The notes below the pieces were generated by a model, which saw only the letters and a program-made list of their open reading frames with translations, searched no databases and was not told the origin of the DNA. The position numbers and the translations under genes are program-made. Shown here piece after piece: positions 12,686 to 24,498 of a stretch of DNA of 64,000 nt. Positions within the stretch are counted from its first letter, which is position 1. Every line of letters begins with the position of its first letter. Location: contig OY856413.1 of the NCBI GenBank assembly GCA_963693085.1, positions 105,050,801 to 105,114,800 on the forward strand. Direction: 5' to 3'. Source of the DNA: Alisma plantago-aquatica. Taxonomy: Eukaryota > Streptophyta > Magnoliopsida > Alismatales > Alismataceae.

Positions 12686-13385
12686 CAGTAAACTTTGACA
12701 AACTTTGACTTCGCCAGGTGTGGAAGTGGAAGTTTGTGGAAACTTCGAGGAAGTTTCGAGGAAGTTTAGACGCAAACTTTGACAAACTTTGATGCCTATT
12801 TTTGAAGAAAATGATGTGCATTTGAAGGAAACTTCGATGGAAAACTTCTAATTATGTTATACCTCTATCTTATAACTGTTAATTTAAGACATAAACACAA
12901 TTCATGACTCTCTAGCCCTAGGTAGGTTGATAATACAATGTGTTGCTTACAATAGTCAACCGCGCAATACACATACATATACAATTCAAGTGTTGAACAT
13001 ATGTATTATATACAATATACAACCAAATAGTAGTTACAAGACCCTAGGAAAGAGTGGCAACAACTAATATAGGAGTTGATATCAGAAGTTGTGAAGAGGG
13101 TTGGAGGCGACACTTATACCTTATGTGGCCTTTAGGGCACTAGTTAGGATTAATATTCTGGGTCGTCTCAACTTCGCCCCAACTTTGCCAACTTTGAGGA
13201 AACTTTGACAACTTCGGAGAAGTTGGGACAATAATACACACAAAAAATTCAACTTTGACAAAAACAGGGAAACTTCGCCCCGAAGTTTGGACGAGGCCGG
13301 AGTATTGGGGATTCGACTTCACCCATGGTCGGATTTCGAAGTTCCGACGAAACTTCGCCCAACTTCGCTGAAGTTTAATTCCATG
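12686..13385 (-). mobile_element. CTTCG-motif element, copy 1
   Basis: Both ends are packed with cttcg / cgaag motifs (aaacttcgaggaagtttcg near 12738). The middle is AT-rich with a block (acaaccaaatagtagttaca) found inverted in the copy at 23007-23497. The right end, ttaattccatg, reversed gives catggaattaaacttc, matching the left end of the other copy. No 8-bp flank match and no coding sequence were seen. The terminal layout resembles the hAT-like families here, but the superfamily is unproven. Confidence 0.6.
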
Positions 13386-13990
13386 CTTTGGACTTACTCG
13401 GTTGCCAAACTTATTGATTCATCAAATACTACATCACCTTTGGACTTACAGGTTCTGCTCTACAAGATTTGAGGAATATATCGATGATTGGATAAGGAGG
13501 ACACTCTGGTTTTTTAACATAAATTCTATATTCATCCGGCATCTGCCGCCTTCATCGTGAGTTTGCCACTACAACACCACCTTCGTCTTGGTCATCCCTC
13601 ACTTGAAAAATTTATAGCTTTACATCACAAATGTGTCATCCATTTCTTCGCTTGTGATGCATGTCAATTGGGAAAACACTATAGGGTGTCTTTTCTTGCA
13701 AGTGGTCAAAAACAATCTTTAAATCATTTGGACTTGTTCATAGTGAAGTCTGCGGACCTATTTGTACTTCTAGTTACAATAGATATATAAGTTTCCTGGC
13801 TTTTGTTGGTTGTTTTCCTGGAATGACCTGGCTTTTCTTGCTCAAGACTCGTGAAGAAGTTTTTCCCTTAATCAAGGCCTTCCATAGGATGATTCGAGCT
13901 CAGTTTAAATTGTCCATTAAAACTCTTAGAACACAAAAATAGCTTGGATATGTCCAATCCGCGGTTTCTTTCTTTGTCATGTGGTCGGTA
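13386..13990 (+). pseudogene. Ty1/copia pol fragment (GAG-pre-integrase, integrase)
   Basis: At 13557-13790 the frame reads LQHHLRLGHPSLEKF followed by CDACQLGKHYRVSF, the zinc-binding GAG-pre-integrase signature before the copia integrase. After a frame change, integrase-core remnants follow (TWLFLLKTREEVFP and FKLSIKTLRT, about 13830-13930). There are no LTRs, protease or RT nearby. It is a heavily decayed remnant. Confidence 0.75.
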
Positions 13991-14159
13991 TGATTCATCG
14001 ACACGCTTAATAGGAGGTCGGGGAAGCATGGGTAAGGGAGAGAAGAAATACAACGGAAGTATCAACAACAAATGGCAGTGCAGTCAGCAGCAGTAGACAG
14101 GCAGTGCTCTAGTGTGGACTGCACGGGTTATGAGTGGAGTCTACAGGGATACTGGTTAC

Positions 14160-14600
14160 AAAATGCAGTCTACCTCATGTTATCACAGTTGTGTATACGT
14201 TCTCCTCCCCTCTTCTTTCTCTTCATACTTCGTTCTCCTCCCTTTCCTCCCTGTTGCTTACCACAGCAATAGAGAAAAGGGAGTGATGAGGTGGAGGAGA
14301 AAATAATAATGAAGGAGGGAAATGACAACAGTTAGCACCGGCACAGAAGGCACTCATTGTTGACTGGGACTGGGGCAAGGTCATGCTCACTAGTGGTCAT
14401 GGGATCCCACTCATCCTCCTGGCCCCTTCTTTCTCTTTATATTTCCTTCCCTTCCCTTTCCTCACTGCTGGTTACACAGCAATAGAGGGAAGGAAAGGAA
14501 GTGTAGAGGTGGAGATAATGACGAGGAAGGAGGGAAATGACAACGGTGAACACCAGCACAGATGGCACTAATAGTTGGAGACTGGGGCACGGTGGCGCGG
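14160..14600 (+). repeat. Imperfect ~213-bp tandem duplication
   Basis: Two units share ttctttctctt, cagcaatagag, gaaggagggaaatgacaac and the gcacagaaggcact / gcacagatggcact pair at a spacing of about 213 bases. Units are diverged. No protein is supported. 13991-14160 and 14600-15055 show nothing recognisable. Confidence 0.6.
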
Positions 14601-15076
14601 ACAAGCCCACTCACCCCTCACTCTGTTGTTGTTGTAAGTTGTAACCTGTATGACTGCTGCTACTGCCTATCAAGTGGAATTAATTAGATGGATTTTAGTT
14701 GTGGGTTTGGTTGATGTACCGTTCTTCAGGTCTCTTTTAATTAGAAGCTAATGTGAGGATACATTTGCGATTAGAGGTATAAGTCTCAACCTATTATTAA
14801 ATTTCTGAAGTATGTGTAAGATTGCTTAGGCTGCTGCTAGGGTAAATGACAATTTTTTCAAACGTGTGTTGGTTGCACCCATGCCCATGTGGAATATCTG
14901 TGGACTGTGGAGTGAAATGCCCATGTGTGTCACCATATGCTAACAAAAGGATTCCAATTCCTTAATTGCGTGAGTTTATTTAATTGGAAAGGTCACATTG
15001 GTGGATGTCATCAATAGTTAGATTTGGAGGAACATGATATTCTCTAGTATATTTGAAGAAGGATTATTAATCCATT

Positions 15077-17601
15077 TATTAGAGAGTCTATATATTTATG
15101 ATATTAAGTGTCTTTGTAATATGGGCCCAAGTATGTCTTGGTCCATTAGGGTTTTGTTTGAGTCTGTATGCTTCCCTGTTTTCCTATATATGGGAGCAAA
15201 GTCTCCTCTTATCAATACAACAAGCAACCATCTTTTATTATCCTAGATGGTATCAGAGCAGTGATCCAACCTTAGAGCCAACCCTAGAGGAGACAAAAAT
15301 ATTTTGTTCCGCCTGCGGGCGACAACCACCCTTATTGGCTTGGCCGCCCGCCGGGCATATATTCAACGACCATCTTCTATCCTTCGTCCTCCCTGCCTAT
15401 CCATCCCATCTTCCACCTGCTACAAACCTTCCGCCATCCCCCGTAATACCCTGCCGCAACTTGCAACAATCCCATCGCCACCTACCTCACAATAAGTGCC
15501 GCCGCCACCTTCAAACAATTCCCTCTCGCTGTCCGGTCAAACCACTACCTTTCAGATCCCTCATAACCCAACGTCACTATATTTCTTCCTCCCGCCCTTA
15601 CCGTCACACACGTCCCTTACTGCTATGCCAGAGTCCCTACTGACAACGCTTTATTCCCTCTTGCCAAGACCAATCCCAGCGTCTTTCCTCCTCTCGCTCC
15701 CATTGGGTTTTCTAGCTACCATCAAGACGTTACGCTCATCATGGCCTCTTGCCCTAATCTGTCTGTTTTGGTGAGATGCTGATTGAATTTGTCCCCGATG
15801 AGGCCAGTGTGTCACTGGCATTTGTGACCCTCAAGAAGTATTGTGAGAGGGATTTATTGTTCTACCGCAACCCGAGCATCGCAGTTGAACATGACATGAT
15901 CAAGTCGTCTGAGATATTCTTGATACAGATCCATCCATTTGATCACAGAGCCTATCAAATCAGCGCACCTTGCCGTGAAAGCATCCAAGCAAGGCGATGT
16001 GCTTCTCTTGTACGATCCCAATGTGAGGCTCACCCGCCATGTGATTTCTTTCTAAAATTCAAGTTCTAACAGAGGTCTTGAGTCCCATCTGCTTTTTTTC
16101 TTCAATTCACTACCGCTGTGCCAAAAGGAGACAGTGCTTTTTCCTTTTATTTTAATTTCTGGATCAAATGTACAACTGCTAGTATGCTCGTTATCCACTT
16201 GTGCGCTCTGCGGATTTCTTATCTACGACGGTGGTACCCTGAAAACAGAAAAGGAGGACGAGGGTTCTACAATCCTCCATGAAATTTTTGGCTGAGCTTA
16301 TTAGCTTCAAGAAGAAACCACTAATTTTTTTTATGGCTAGCTAGTGCAAATTTTTATCGATTCTATCATTTATGGTATTCTTCTCTATGAAGATTTGTGC
16401 TTGATTTCTCTTCAAAAAATCTTGGTCGACCTTTTTTTTCGGGGGCTCTGTCCCCGAGCCCCCGCGAGGGGCGACCTCCCCTCGACCCCCTTCCCCCCAA
16501 TTGGGGGGGGGGCTCTAAACCCCCCGGAAGTGCAACGACTCGTTTTTTCAGGGGTGTTTCTTTATAATTGTCCACACCAAACACTTTTGGTTCTTTTCGT
16601 GGTTGGTGTGAGGGGGAGAAATAACGGAGAGAGATGAAGAAGTGGAAAATTATATTCTGCTGCTTGATATATATTTGTGGATCTTTATGCCCTTTGAAGA
16701 GCTTATGGACTTCTACAATTGATATTTGTATTTGAAAAGTCTTTTACTACTATATGCTTCTTAGAGAGCTTATTATCTGGAGATTCATATATAATGCTTG
16801 CTTTTTCAAGATGGTCTTCTATCCGGCTACGCAATCTATTTTGTTGCTGTGCGCCAGCACTCTCTGGCATGTCCGTGCTTTGACACGTTGACTCTTTATT
16901 TGTACGTGCTTCATTTGCACGTTGACTGCTGTGACCCAACACTCTTTGGGACTTTGACCACCTGTGTGCCAACACTCTCTGGCTTGTCCATGCTTTGCAT
17001 ATGTTGACCTTTTTTGTCCGTGCCTTATTTGCACATCGACTTTCTACTTCTGTGTGCCATCACTCTTTGGCTTGTCCGTGCTCTGTTTCGCACGTTGACT
17101 ACTACTGCTGCTGTGACCCAGCACTCTCTGGGCTGCGATGTTAGCGACTGTGAAAAAGACCATGATGTTTTGTTTCTGCTTGCTTCTGCTCCAGATGATC
17201 GAGAAACTTCTGCGACCGATGATTGAGAAACTTCTGCGACTTTCTTGCCTGCTATGGAGTATCTACTTGAGGGGGAGTGTCTGACTGTTTGAATGCTTAA
17301 ATGTAATATTGAGGGGGAGAAAATTCTTGTATGGTCCTGGTTAATCCTTTTATTCCATTTCTTTGTTTTTAGTTCAACTCTCTATTTGCAAGCTGATTTG
17401 GGATTCCCCCCAACTTCAGCTTGAGGGGGAGTATTAGAGAGTCTATTTATTTATGATATTAAGTGTCTTTGTTATATGGGCCAAAGTATGTCTTGGTCCA
17501 TTAGGGTTTAGTTTTGAGTCTGCATGCTTCCGTCTTCCTATATATAGGAGTAGGGTCTCCTCTTATCAATACAACAACAAGCCGTCTTTTATCAATACAA
17601 C
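15077..17601 (+). mobile_element. Non-autonomous LTR retrotransposon, TGTTAGAGAGTC group (copy 1)
   Basis: The 5' LTR (15077 to about 15247) is followed by tggtatcagagc (15248-15259), the usual primer-binding site for initiator methionine tRNA. The polypurine tract cttgagggggag (17420-17431) precedes the 3' LTR (17432 to about 17601). The interior, about 2.2 kb, has no gag or pol. It includes a GC-rich stretch (16435-16530) and a cluster of actctctggcttgtccgtgc-type repeats (16845-17140). It resembles a small LARD or TRIM needing proteins from other elements. The same 21 bases flank it on both sides (15056-15076 and 17602-17622). Confidence 0.8.
15770..16070 (+). pseudogene. Possible captured host-gene fragment inside LTR element
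   Basis: Within the non-autonomous element, a ~97-codon frame (15776-16069) reads like real protein: LIEFVPDEASVSLAFVTLKK, then CERDLLFYRNPSIAVEHDMI and [19 protein letters not shown]. Composition differs from the low-complexity frames around it. I do not recognise the family and it matches no retroelement protein I know. It may be an exon copied from a host transcript, or chance. Confidence 0.35.
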
Positions 17602-18311
17602 AAGAAGGATTATTAATCCATTGATCACCACTTATGAAACTGTGGCTTGGTAATGGTGTATTGGACAGCCATTTTAGGGGATTTCAGGTTCTTGGAGGCG
17701 CACACGACTGGTTTAAAGATACAACAAGGTGGTGAATACTGGTTTCTTAGCAGAAGATTGATGGATTCCAATGTGTATTGAAACTATGACGACCGGAAAA
17801 TCTACACTTGAAAAGCATTGTGTTTTATGTGAGTACACAATCAAAAGTCATTTGATTTTAGGAAGACTTTTTCCCTTCATAGAAAGATGCACGTGAAGAC
17901 TTCTATGTTCTGGGTTGGTGTTAGAGTAATGGCTAATTATTAACAGAAACGTGATTTTTTTCCAAGTTCATTTGATTTTCCGTGTCATTTCCTTTGTCAG
18001 TATATCATCTCTGATCCATTGAATTCAAACTCTGGGTTCCATCAAGAAAGCCACACTATTTTATGGACACTACACATCGATTGTGAATGATTCTTTTCTT
18101 CTAATTTTCTAATCATTTTATTACTTGAAGTATTGACCAAGATGATAGCTGTTTGGTATATGTATCATAAAAAACTATAAGATGTTTGTGATTACAAGCT
18201 CAATTAGTTATTGCTTTAATACTTTGTATGATGTTATATATAATATTCATTCTCCTTGGCTTTTACCTTTTGGTTTTCTATAATTTATATATTGGCCTTG
18301 CCATTGAACAG

Positions 18312-18430
18312 GATGGACAATACCTTCGGCCAACTGATCCAGCTTATGAACAAGTGTTAGATTCACTAGCAATGGTTGCTAGACACACACCAATCCCGCT
18401 TCTTGAAGCACTTCTAAGATGGAGGGACAG
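18312..18430 (+). CDS. Furry-like cell morphogenesis protein, coding exon 2
   Basis: Starting right after an AG acceptor (18310-18311) preceded by T-rich sequence, this 119-nt exon encodes 39 residues plus two bases. It starts DGQYLRPTDPAYEQVLDSLA and ends LLEALLRWRD. This is the conserved stretch that directly follows RRRIETAQAQ in plant Furry-like proteins, so it confirms the join to exon 1 (phase 0). The donor GT at 18431-18432 leaves phase 2; the split codon AG+T gives Ser with exon 3. No lesion is visible. Intron 2 that follows is about 19 kb. Confidence 0.9.
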
Positions 18431-19039
18431 GTTTTTGTTTAATAATTTGAAACAATTTGCTTCTAGCTTTTCTGCATATTTCATTTCTCTGTGCCTCTTT
18501 TTCTGGAAGCAGAATTATGATATGTACTGCCTTTCTGCCTCCGTACAAGAGAAGTTTATCCATACATAAAACTAAAAGGGGTACTTGAGTGAAAAATCAG
18601 CAATAAAAAATAATACCTACCACAAATAAGAACATTTAGAATGGCCTAGGGCGCCCACCTAAGCATTTTCTTCAAAAATATATGCAGGTTTTCTAAACCA
18701 CAGTTTACATATTATTCTCTTTGCTAATGTCCTTATATATGCATACAGTGAATGAAAAATGAAACAGTGGTAAGTTGACGCACGATACAATCTTAATTCT
18801 TAAACCAGAATCTATATGAATCAAAAAAGGAAGATACAGTCTTTTGTATCTTCCTTTTTTCATCTATATGAATGTTAATAATATTATTAAAAAACATGTT
18901 GATGAGAAGTCATGTGAAAATAATGAAAGCTATAGTTTAATAGTCATGAATTTAAGTAACATCTAAATGTATGTAAATGAGAAAGATCTTCTTTTCATGA
19001 TGAAAGTCAAAAGTTCAAAGTCTATCATTGATATAAAGT

Positions 19040-19735
19040 TATAAACATTATCCGGAACTCCGGTCTTTTTGCTTCTAAAAAGGATGAGGAGAATTGGGGA
19101 CTGCAGGAGGTGATAGGAACAATGCCCTTAGAATTGATGGACAAGGTCAATCCAAAGTTCTAGGTTGTCATCTTCCAGATAAGATGAAAATGAGAAATTG
19201 AATGAAGTGGCGCGGGTGTAGGACGCGCGGGTGTAGGACAAGGTCCTAGCAAATAAAGGAGGTCAACATTGTATGGATTACTTAAAGTCTTCAACACAAT
19301 CCAAAGTTCTAGTATGTTGCTTCTAGAAAGGATGAGGAGAACTAAGCACCGTTCAAGGAGGTGATTGGGGATGATGTTTATACTAACTATGGATAAGGTC
19401 ACTCCAAACTTGTAGTTTGCTGCATTTTGCCTAAACGAAAGATTGCAGGGAAAGGCGGGACTAGGACTGCTACCTAGCAAAAGGTAGAAGGTCAAAGTTG
19501 CATGAATATCATCAGGCATTTAGATCAAAGAGGATGCCAATCTCCTCACTCAAAAGGAAATGCTCATGTTGCAATACAACTAGAATTACATCACTGATCT
19601 ACTACTATATAAGGAGATACTGAAGGCAAGTTCCATGTTCGAGTGGCTAACTGAAGACAACAAGGATGTGAGTTATTTCAATCAGGTGATATCTCAGAGG
19701 ATTATCAGAAACCGAGATAATGGGAATATCCATTT
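19040..19735 (+). pseudogene. L1-type LINE ORF2 fragment
   Basis: From about 19520 the frame reads YITDLLLYKEILKASSMFEW followed by LTEDNKDVSYFNQVISQRII, the linker segment between endonuclease and reverse transcriptase in plant L1 elements. One TAG interrupts it. It stops where the antisense LTR element begins at 19736. The upstream 19060-19500 holds two diverged copies of a ~250-bp unit (gatgaggagaa, tccaaa, gttgcttcta blocks) of unclear origin. Confidence 0.6.
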
Positions 19736-21429
19736 TGTGGAAAAATGATATGATGGAGGAATTCCCCTTTGTGTAGAGGTTTTTCTTATTGATAGGAGGC
19801 AACCACCCTTTCCTATAAATTGGATAAGGAAGAAGCATACAAACACTAGACAAATCCTAATGGGCCAAGACACACTTGGGCCTATATTACAAACAGACTA
19901 AAACAACTTAAGTAAATAGACAGTTTAAGTAAATAGACTCTCTAACACTCCCCCTCAAGCTGGAGCTTGGGAGAATCCCAAGTCAGCTTGCAAACAGACA
20001 GACAAACAAACTAAACATAATGAAAAGATAACCAAGCCCATACAAGAATTTCTCCCCCTCAATGTTACAATAAGTCACTCAAGCACTCAAATACTCAAAG
20101 ACTCCCCTCAAGTAGATACTCCAAAGCAACATATATCTAGGCAGGCATGGAGGCTCGATCATCATAATGGCATCTGGAGCAAAAGAAGGATAGGTGCCAA
20201 AATCTTCATCACAGTCGTCGTAGTAGCCAGAGAGTGCTGGATCACAAGTCCTAGAGAGTGCTAAGTCACAAGAAGCAGCAATAGTCAACGTGCAAACAAA
20301 GCATGGACGAACCAGGGAGTGCTGGATCACGGTAGCATGCACACAAAGCTTGGATAAGTAGATAGTCGACGTGCGCAAAGCACAAACAAGCTAGAGAATA
20401 CTGGCACACAGAAGCAAAAGTCAAAGTAAGCGGATAGAAGACCAATATGCAAAGTAGCAAACAAATAAATAACTCCAATATGCAATGTAGACGAAGCTCC
20501 ATGTAAAGTCAGCAACAAAAAGTCTTCATCATCTTCCCTCTTCATAAAGTATCCATCACAGTAGCAGACGTCAAAGTTCAGAGAGTGCTGGTTCACAAAG
20601 TCTAGTGAGTGTTGGTTCATAGTAGAAAATTAACATACAAACAGAGCGTGGACAACAGATAGTGCAAAAGCACAAAGCAGCAGGTAAAATGTGCTAATCG
20701 TAGCACAAGTAGCAAGAATGCCGTCCCAATATGTAACTTCATAGCAAAAGTCGAGGTAGATGATGAATAAACAATAATAGCAGCAGAAAGCTCCACATAG
20801 CATAAACAAGCATGAGTAGTCCACATAACAATAGAAGAATCCACATGGAAGCAAAAAGAACATATAGTAGCAGAATGATCATTATATCAACAGTAAAAGT
20901 GGGATGAAGATCCATATAGCAGCATAACTAAATTCTTCTTCTTCTTTCTTCATCTCTCCTCTATCTCATCTCTTCCTTTTACTCTTCATCCTCTATTCTC
21001 CCCTTCACACCAACCACGAAAAGAGTCAAGAGAGTGGTTGGGGTGGAGAGTAAAAAACAATGGTAGAGGTAGGGTTGTGTAAGCAAATATGTGGAGGAGG
21101 TAACCGATAATGCGAGTCAATATGCAACATGACCCAATTACATAGATCCGAATAGAAAAATAAATGGATCTTTTTACGACTAGAAAAGATAAGATCAAAA
21201 AATTATAGGATCAATAGGTTCAATATATATATATGGGTGTGGAACAAGGATTGAGGAGGTAGGCAAAAGGTAATAGGTCTGAAAGATCAGGGGGGTGTAA
21301 AAAAATATAAATTGCCGAAAAGGGAAGATAATTGTTGTTGGTAAGAAAGGGGTAAAAACAAGCCATATATAAAACCTTCCGCCATGAGTAGATGATGTAG
21401 CACGCCAAGATGTAGCAACAAGAAGTAGC

Positions 21430-21800
21430 AGGCACGTCGTGTCGTTGAACGACACGCCATGTCAGTTGACACAGTAAGCAGTAGTAGCAGGTGACATGCC
21501 ATGTCGATGAAGAGACATGCCATGTTTGATATCACAGTAGCAACAGTCAGTGTTGGCAAGAAGCAAGCGTCACGCCGTATCGTAGAGCGACACACCGTGT
21601 CAGTTGACATAGCTCGGGGCAGTAAGGCAACAACAAGCCGTGTCGTATACTGACATGCCGTGTAGGTTGCGTGGTAGAAAATGTCATTGAAGCAGTAACA
21701 CGCCGTGTCAAAATTTTGCACGCCATGTCTCGTATCGTAAAGACAAATTTGTCGAAGCATATGCATGTTGTCACGTCGTGTTTCAAGGCAACACGCGTGT
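21430..21800. repeat. Cluster of CACGCCGTGT-like near-palindromes
   Basis: About a dozen variants (acacgccatgtc, cacgccgtgtc, acaccgtgtcag, aagccgtgtcg, acatgccgtgt) occur at 20-60 base spacing within the antisense LTR element. The core is nearly self-complementary. The same motif recurs at 53755-53925 and 59330-59560 in another non-autonomous LTR element. Confidence 0.65.
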
Positions 21801-22916
21801 TGCGGCGGCGAATCATCAACAAGTCTGAGCAGCAGCAAAAATGATGGAGAAATCCTTTCAGAACTCCACCAAAGCAATATAGAGGATGATGTATCCCCAA
21901 TGTAGCAGAAATAGGAGATCTTTTCGTTGATTTAGGATTAGATCTCAATAGAGGTGGATGCATGGATGATGTATGGTAGTGGCGACAGCATATGGGGAGA
22001 CAGTGACAACTCCTTCTAGAGAGCAATAATGGCGGCGACAACATGGAAGGCAGAAGGCGTCGGCTACAACATCAATGATGGAGGCAAGAAGGTCTTGGCG
22101 GCAACACCTTAGCAAGCAACAACTTCAAGATGATTTTTGTTGTTGTAGGAACTAGTCCTCATTCTTTCATCATTTTGACGAGACCACCATCAACTATATT
22201 GGGAATTGACTTTGCGAGCCAATGATAGAGTCTTGTTCATGGAAGGGAAAGGCAACAATGCACGTAGGTAGGATGTTTGATAGATCTTAGAAAAGATGAT
22301 TTGTCACTACGAAGCAGCGGGAGGAAGGCCACACATTGACAGATTATAATTTTTAAAAGGAGTCAACTATGCATCAATACTGTGATGGTCGTGATAGTGC
22401 ACCTGTGCGCTCGCCGTGAGGATGGTCGCATGTTTGTCTCTTTATACTTCTGTACAATGTTTCTTTTTGGTTTTGCAACCCCGATCAGAGAATAGATGGC
22501 GGCGGTAGTAAACAAATCAGAACGAAGAGAGTGACGAGTGTGAGTTAAAAAAGATTGGACTTTTATAAAACCAAAAAGAGAGCAGATGACTATGGAGGCT
22601 TATATGTTGCATGGCGGGCGACTAAGCCAAGAAGAGATCGTAGCCGCCCGCAAGCGGAGGCACTCTTTGTTGCTCTCTAGGGTTAGGCTTAGGATCTATG
22701 CTCTGATGCCATGTGGAAAAAGATATGATGGGGGAATTCCCCTTTGTGTAGATGTTTTTCTTATTGATAGGAGGCGGCCACCCTTTCCTATAAATAGGAT
22801 AAGGGGGAAGCATACATACACTAGACAAACCCTAATGGGCCAAGACACGCTTGAGCCCATATTACAAATAGACTAAAACAAATTAAGTGAATAGACACCA
22901 CTTAAGTAAATAGACT

Positions 22917-24318
22917 TGTTAGAGAGTATGTTTATTATTGTTATTAGTGTCTTTGTTATATGGGCCTAAGTGTCTTGGCCCATTAGGGTTAATCTTATGT
23001 CTGTACCATGGAACTAAACTTCGGCGAAGTTGGGCGAAGTTTCGCCGAAACTTCGAACTTCGAGCCTAGGCGAAGTCGAATCCTCAATACTTCGGCTTCG
23101 TCTAAACTTCCGGGCAAAGTTTCCTTGATTTCGTCGAAGTTGGTTTTTTTGTATGCATTTTCGTCTCAACTTCTCCGAAGTTGTCGAAGTTTCCTCAAAG
23201 TTGGCGAAGTTGGGGCGAAATTGAGACGACCCAGAACACTTCTAATATCAACTCCTATGTTTGTTGCTGCCGCTCTTTCCTAGAGAGGGTCTTGTAACTA
23301 CTATTTGGTTGTATATTTGTATATAATACATATGTTCAACACTTGAACTGTATTAGTATGTGTATATAATACATATTTCTTCTATTAGTATGTGTATTGT
23401 TACCATCTTAGAAACTAAATTTTCTCGAAACTTCCTCGAAGTTTCCACAAACTTCCACTTCCACACCTGGCGAAGTCGACACAAAGTCAAAGTCCTGCTA
23501 TTTTATGAAAAGGGAAGATGATGAAGACATTTGTTGCTGACTTTACATGGAGCTTCGTCTACTGGAGTTATTTATTTGCTTGCTACTCTGCCTACTGGTC
23601 TTCTATTTGCCTATGTCGTCGACTTTTGCTGCTGTGCGCCAACACTTTCTGGCATGTCCGTGCCTTGTTTGCACGTCGACTCTCTACTTCTGTGTGCCAG
23701 CATTCTCTGGCTCGTCCGTGCCCTTTTTCGCACGTTGATCCGTCCGTACTTTATTTGTACGTTGATTGCTACTGTGATGCAACACTCTTTGGGCTCTGCT
23801 ACTCTGCCATTGTGACCCGACACTCTCTAGCTACTACACCGACGACGAATTTGATGAAGACCTTGGTGCCTATCAACTATTTTATCTTTTGCTCCAGATG
23901 ATTGTGTTGCTGCTTATTTCTGCTCCAGATGATCGAGAAGCTTTTGTGATCTGCTTGCCTGCTTGCTTGGAGTATCTACTTGAGGGGGAGTGTATGAGTG
24001 TCTGAGTGTTTGAGTGCTTTAATTTTAAAATTGAAGGGGAGAAATTTCTTGTATGGGCTTGGTTTATCCTTTTGTTTTGTTTCTTTGTTTTCTAGTCTGA
24101 CTCTCTGTTTGCAAGCTGATTTGGGATTCTCCCAACTTCAGCTTGAGGGAAAGTGTTAGAGAGTCTGTTTATTATTGTTATTAGTGTCTTTGTTATATGG
24201 GCCCAAGTGTCTTGGCCCATTAGGGTTAGTCTTATGTCTGTACGCTTCCCTGTCCTATTTATAGGAGCAAGGTTTCTTCTATTCAAGACAACGTATTGCT
24301 GTCATTTACTTTCTAAGA
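22917..24318 (+). mobile_element. Non-autonomous LTR element nested in LTR of copy 2 (copy 3)
   Basis: It starts tgttagagagtatg at 22917 and has its 3' LTR at 24154-24318 after a polypurine-like gcttgagggaaag. It is inserted in the 5' LTR of the antisense element; agact occurs on both sides (22912-22916 and 24319-24323), a plausible 5-bp target duplication. Its 5' LTR is cut short at 23006 by the CTTCG-motif element. The remaining interior (23500-24150) repeats cgccagcactctctggc-type units. Confidence 0.7.
23007..23497 (+). mobile_element. CTTCG-motif element, copy 2
   Basis: It begins catggaactaaacttcgg and carries dense cgaagtt / aacttcg motifs at both ends (23010-23230 and 23420-23485). 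The interior matches the inverted copy at 12686-13385. It replaces the end of the 5' LTR and adjoining sequence of its host element, so insertion was accompanied or followed by deletion. No matching 8-bp flanks. Confidence 0.6.
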
Positions 24319-24331
24319 AGACTCTCTAACA

Positions 24332-24498
24332 TGTTTTATTTAGATGGGTCTCATATATATAAGAGGAGACAAGTACAAGATACATGAAAAATTCTAATGG
24401 ACTAAGAGTTCAAACACTAATGGGTCAATAGATTTGAGCTTATATACGTAATAGACTAAAACACTCGTATACTGTAACACCTCCCTCAAGCGTGAGCA
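24332..24498 (-). mobile_element. Antisense LTR and polypurine tract of a fourth element
   Basis: On the minus strand an LTR beginning tgttacagtatacgag (24332-24479) is preceded by cttgagggagg (24480-24490), a polypurine tract. It is the 3' end of a TGTTA-group element whose interior continues, interrupted, at 25515-25546, 26939-27739 and 29297-29470. Those blocks contain the same agagagtgttgg repeats as copy 2. Confidence 0.55.

Larger units (their letters stand above)
8609..18311 (+). other. Intron 1 of the Furry-like gene (9.7 kb)
   Basis: It is bounded by GT (8609-8610) and AG (18310-18311) with a T-rich tract before the acceptor. It contains a SINE, nested hAT-like elements, a CTTCG-motif element, a copia fragment and a short LTR element. 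About 8612-9282 and 17620-18311 look free of recognisable repeats. Confidence 0.8.
19736..24331 (-). mobile_element. Non-autonomous LTR retrotransposon, antisense (copy 2)
   Basis: On the minus strand the 5' LTR is at 22712-22916 plus 24319-24331 (split by a nested element), the primer-binding site (tggcatcagagc) at 22700-22711, and the 3' LTR at 19736-19947 next to a polypurine tract (19948-19960). LTRs begin tgttagagagtctat and end ttttccaca. The 2.7-kb interior lacks gag and pol. It contains agagagtgctgg-type repeats (20220-20640) and many CACGCCGTGT-like motifs (21430-21800). No clear target duplication was found. Confidence 0.8.

Noticed and set aside
21287..22044. Antisense 165-196-codon frames in the non-autonomous LTR element
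   Set aside because: They run through the CACGCCGTGT motif field, overlap each other in different frames and match no gag or pol signature.
19736..24331. 5-bp target duplication for the antisense LTR element
   Set aside because: cattt on the left and tgttt on the right match at only three of five bases; not called.
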